DNA of 17,688 bases, taken from positions 1 through 17,688 of the forward strand of contig CAYSLC010000115.1 in assembly GCA_964431545.1 (NCBI GenBank), given 5' to 3'. The stretch comes from CAYSLC01 sp964431545 (lineage in GTDB: Bacteria; Desulfobacterota; Desulfobacteria; Desulfobacterales; JAABSP01). Under the pieces are notes generated by a model, which did not search any database, was not told the DNA's origin, and was given only the letters and a program-made list of their open reading frames with translations. Position numbers and translations under genes: made by a program. Each line of letters starts with the position of its first letter. Positions within the stretch are counted from its first letter, which is position 1. This document shows, piece after piece, positions 17,630-17,688 of the stretch.

Positions 17630-17688
17630 CTAGAGCCAGACCGAATGGATCTCGTTGACCACGTCCTTCACCTCGGAGACGGCGGTGG
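17630..17688 (-). CDS. C-terminal fragment of an unidentified gene
   Basis: The last 19 codons of a leftward frame read TAVSEVKDVVNEIHSVWL and then a TAG stop (17630-17632); the gene begins beyond the right edge. The residues look like an amphipathic helix and the codon choice fits the neighbouring genes. It is too short to name. Convergence with the SNF2 gene, with a hairpin between, supports it as a real gene end. Confidence 0.4.
   Translation of the reverse strand, partial: TAVSEVKDVVNEIHSVWL

Overview
The window is high-GC, densely coded bacterial DNA from a chromosome-like region. I see no tRNA, rRNA, CRISPR array or insertion sequence. The gene content suggests an anaerobic, two-component-rich Gram-negative bacterium: a DMSO-reductase-family molybdoenzyme, a TauE/SafE anion exporter, a sigma-54 enhancer-binding response regulator, PAS hybrid kinases, a CoA-transferase/GNAT fusion and a SWIM-SNF2 helicase. 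A member of Desulfobacterota (the former Deltaproteobacteria) fits best, but this is inference from gene types, not a phylogenetic result.

Layout. (1) 1-442, minus: the 5' end of a molybdopterin oxidoreductase that runs off the window, with a good sigma-70-type promoter at 551-579. (2) 443-1193: a 751-bp divergent intergenic region that also holds a textbook sigma-54 promoter (1055-1070) firing rightward. (3) 1194-6231, plus: a five-gene operon-like unit of a TauE/SafE permease, a 3-TM protein with an Oxa1/EMC3-like layout, a His-rich 3-TM protein, a membrane histidine kinase and an NtrC-family response regulator. The last three overlap or abut, and the regulator is of the class that activates the sigma-54 promoter at the head of the unit. 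(4) 6206-6928, minus: a small alpha/beta hydrolase convergent with the regulator. (5) 7264-10372, plus: a P2A (calcium-pump-like) P-type ATPase with changed ion-site residues, then a CsbD-family stress protein. Their upstream regions share the 8-mer CGGAAATA. (6) 14365-10440, minus: a CoA-transferase/GNAT fusion translationally coupled (ATGA) to a PAS-PAS hybrid histidine kinase. (7) 14552-17575, plus: a SWIM-zinc-finger SNF2 helicase. (8) 17630-17688, minus: the last 19 codons of an unidentified gene.

How the genes may work together. Region 3 reads as a sensing-and-export unit: a periplasm-facing, histidine-lined membrane protein plus a membrane kinase perceive a signal, the NtrC-type regulator activates sigma-54 transcription, and the outputs are a TauE-type (sulfite, sulfonate or other organic-anion) exporter and a helper membrane protein. 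The adjacent divergent molybdoenzyme resembles thiosulfate/polysulfide reductases, so a link to sulfur oxyanion metabolism is attractive but unproven. Region 6 joins an acyl-CoA-binding fold, probably lacking the usual catalytic glutamate, and an acetyltransferase domain to a signalling kinase in one transcript. These two units are the best candidates for undescribed biology here.
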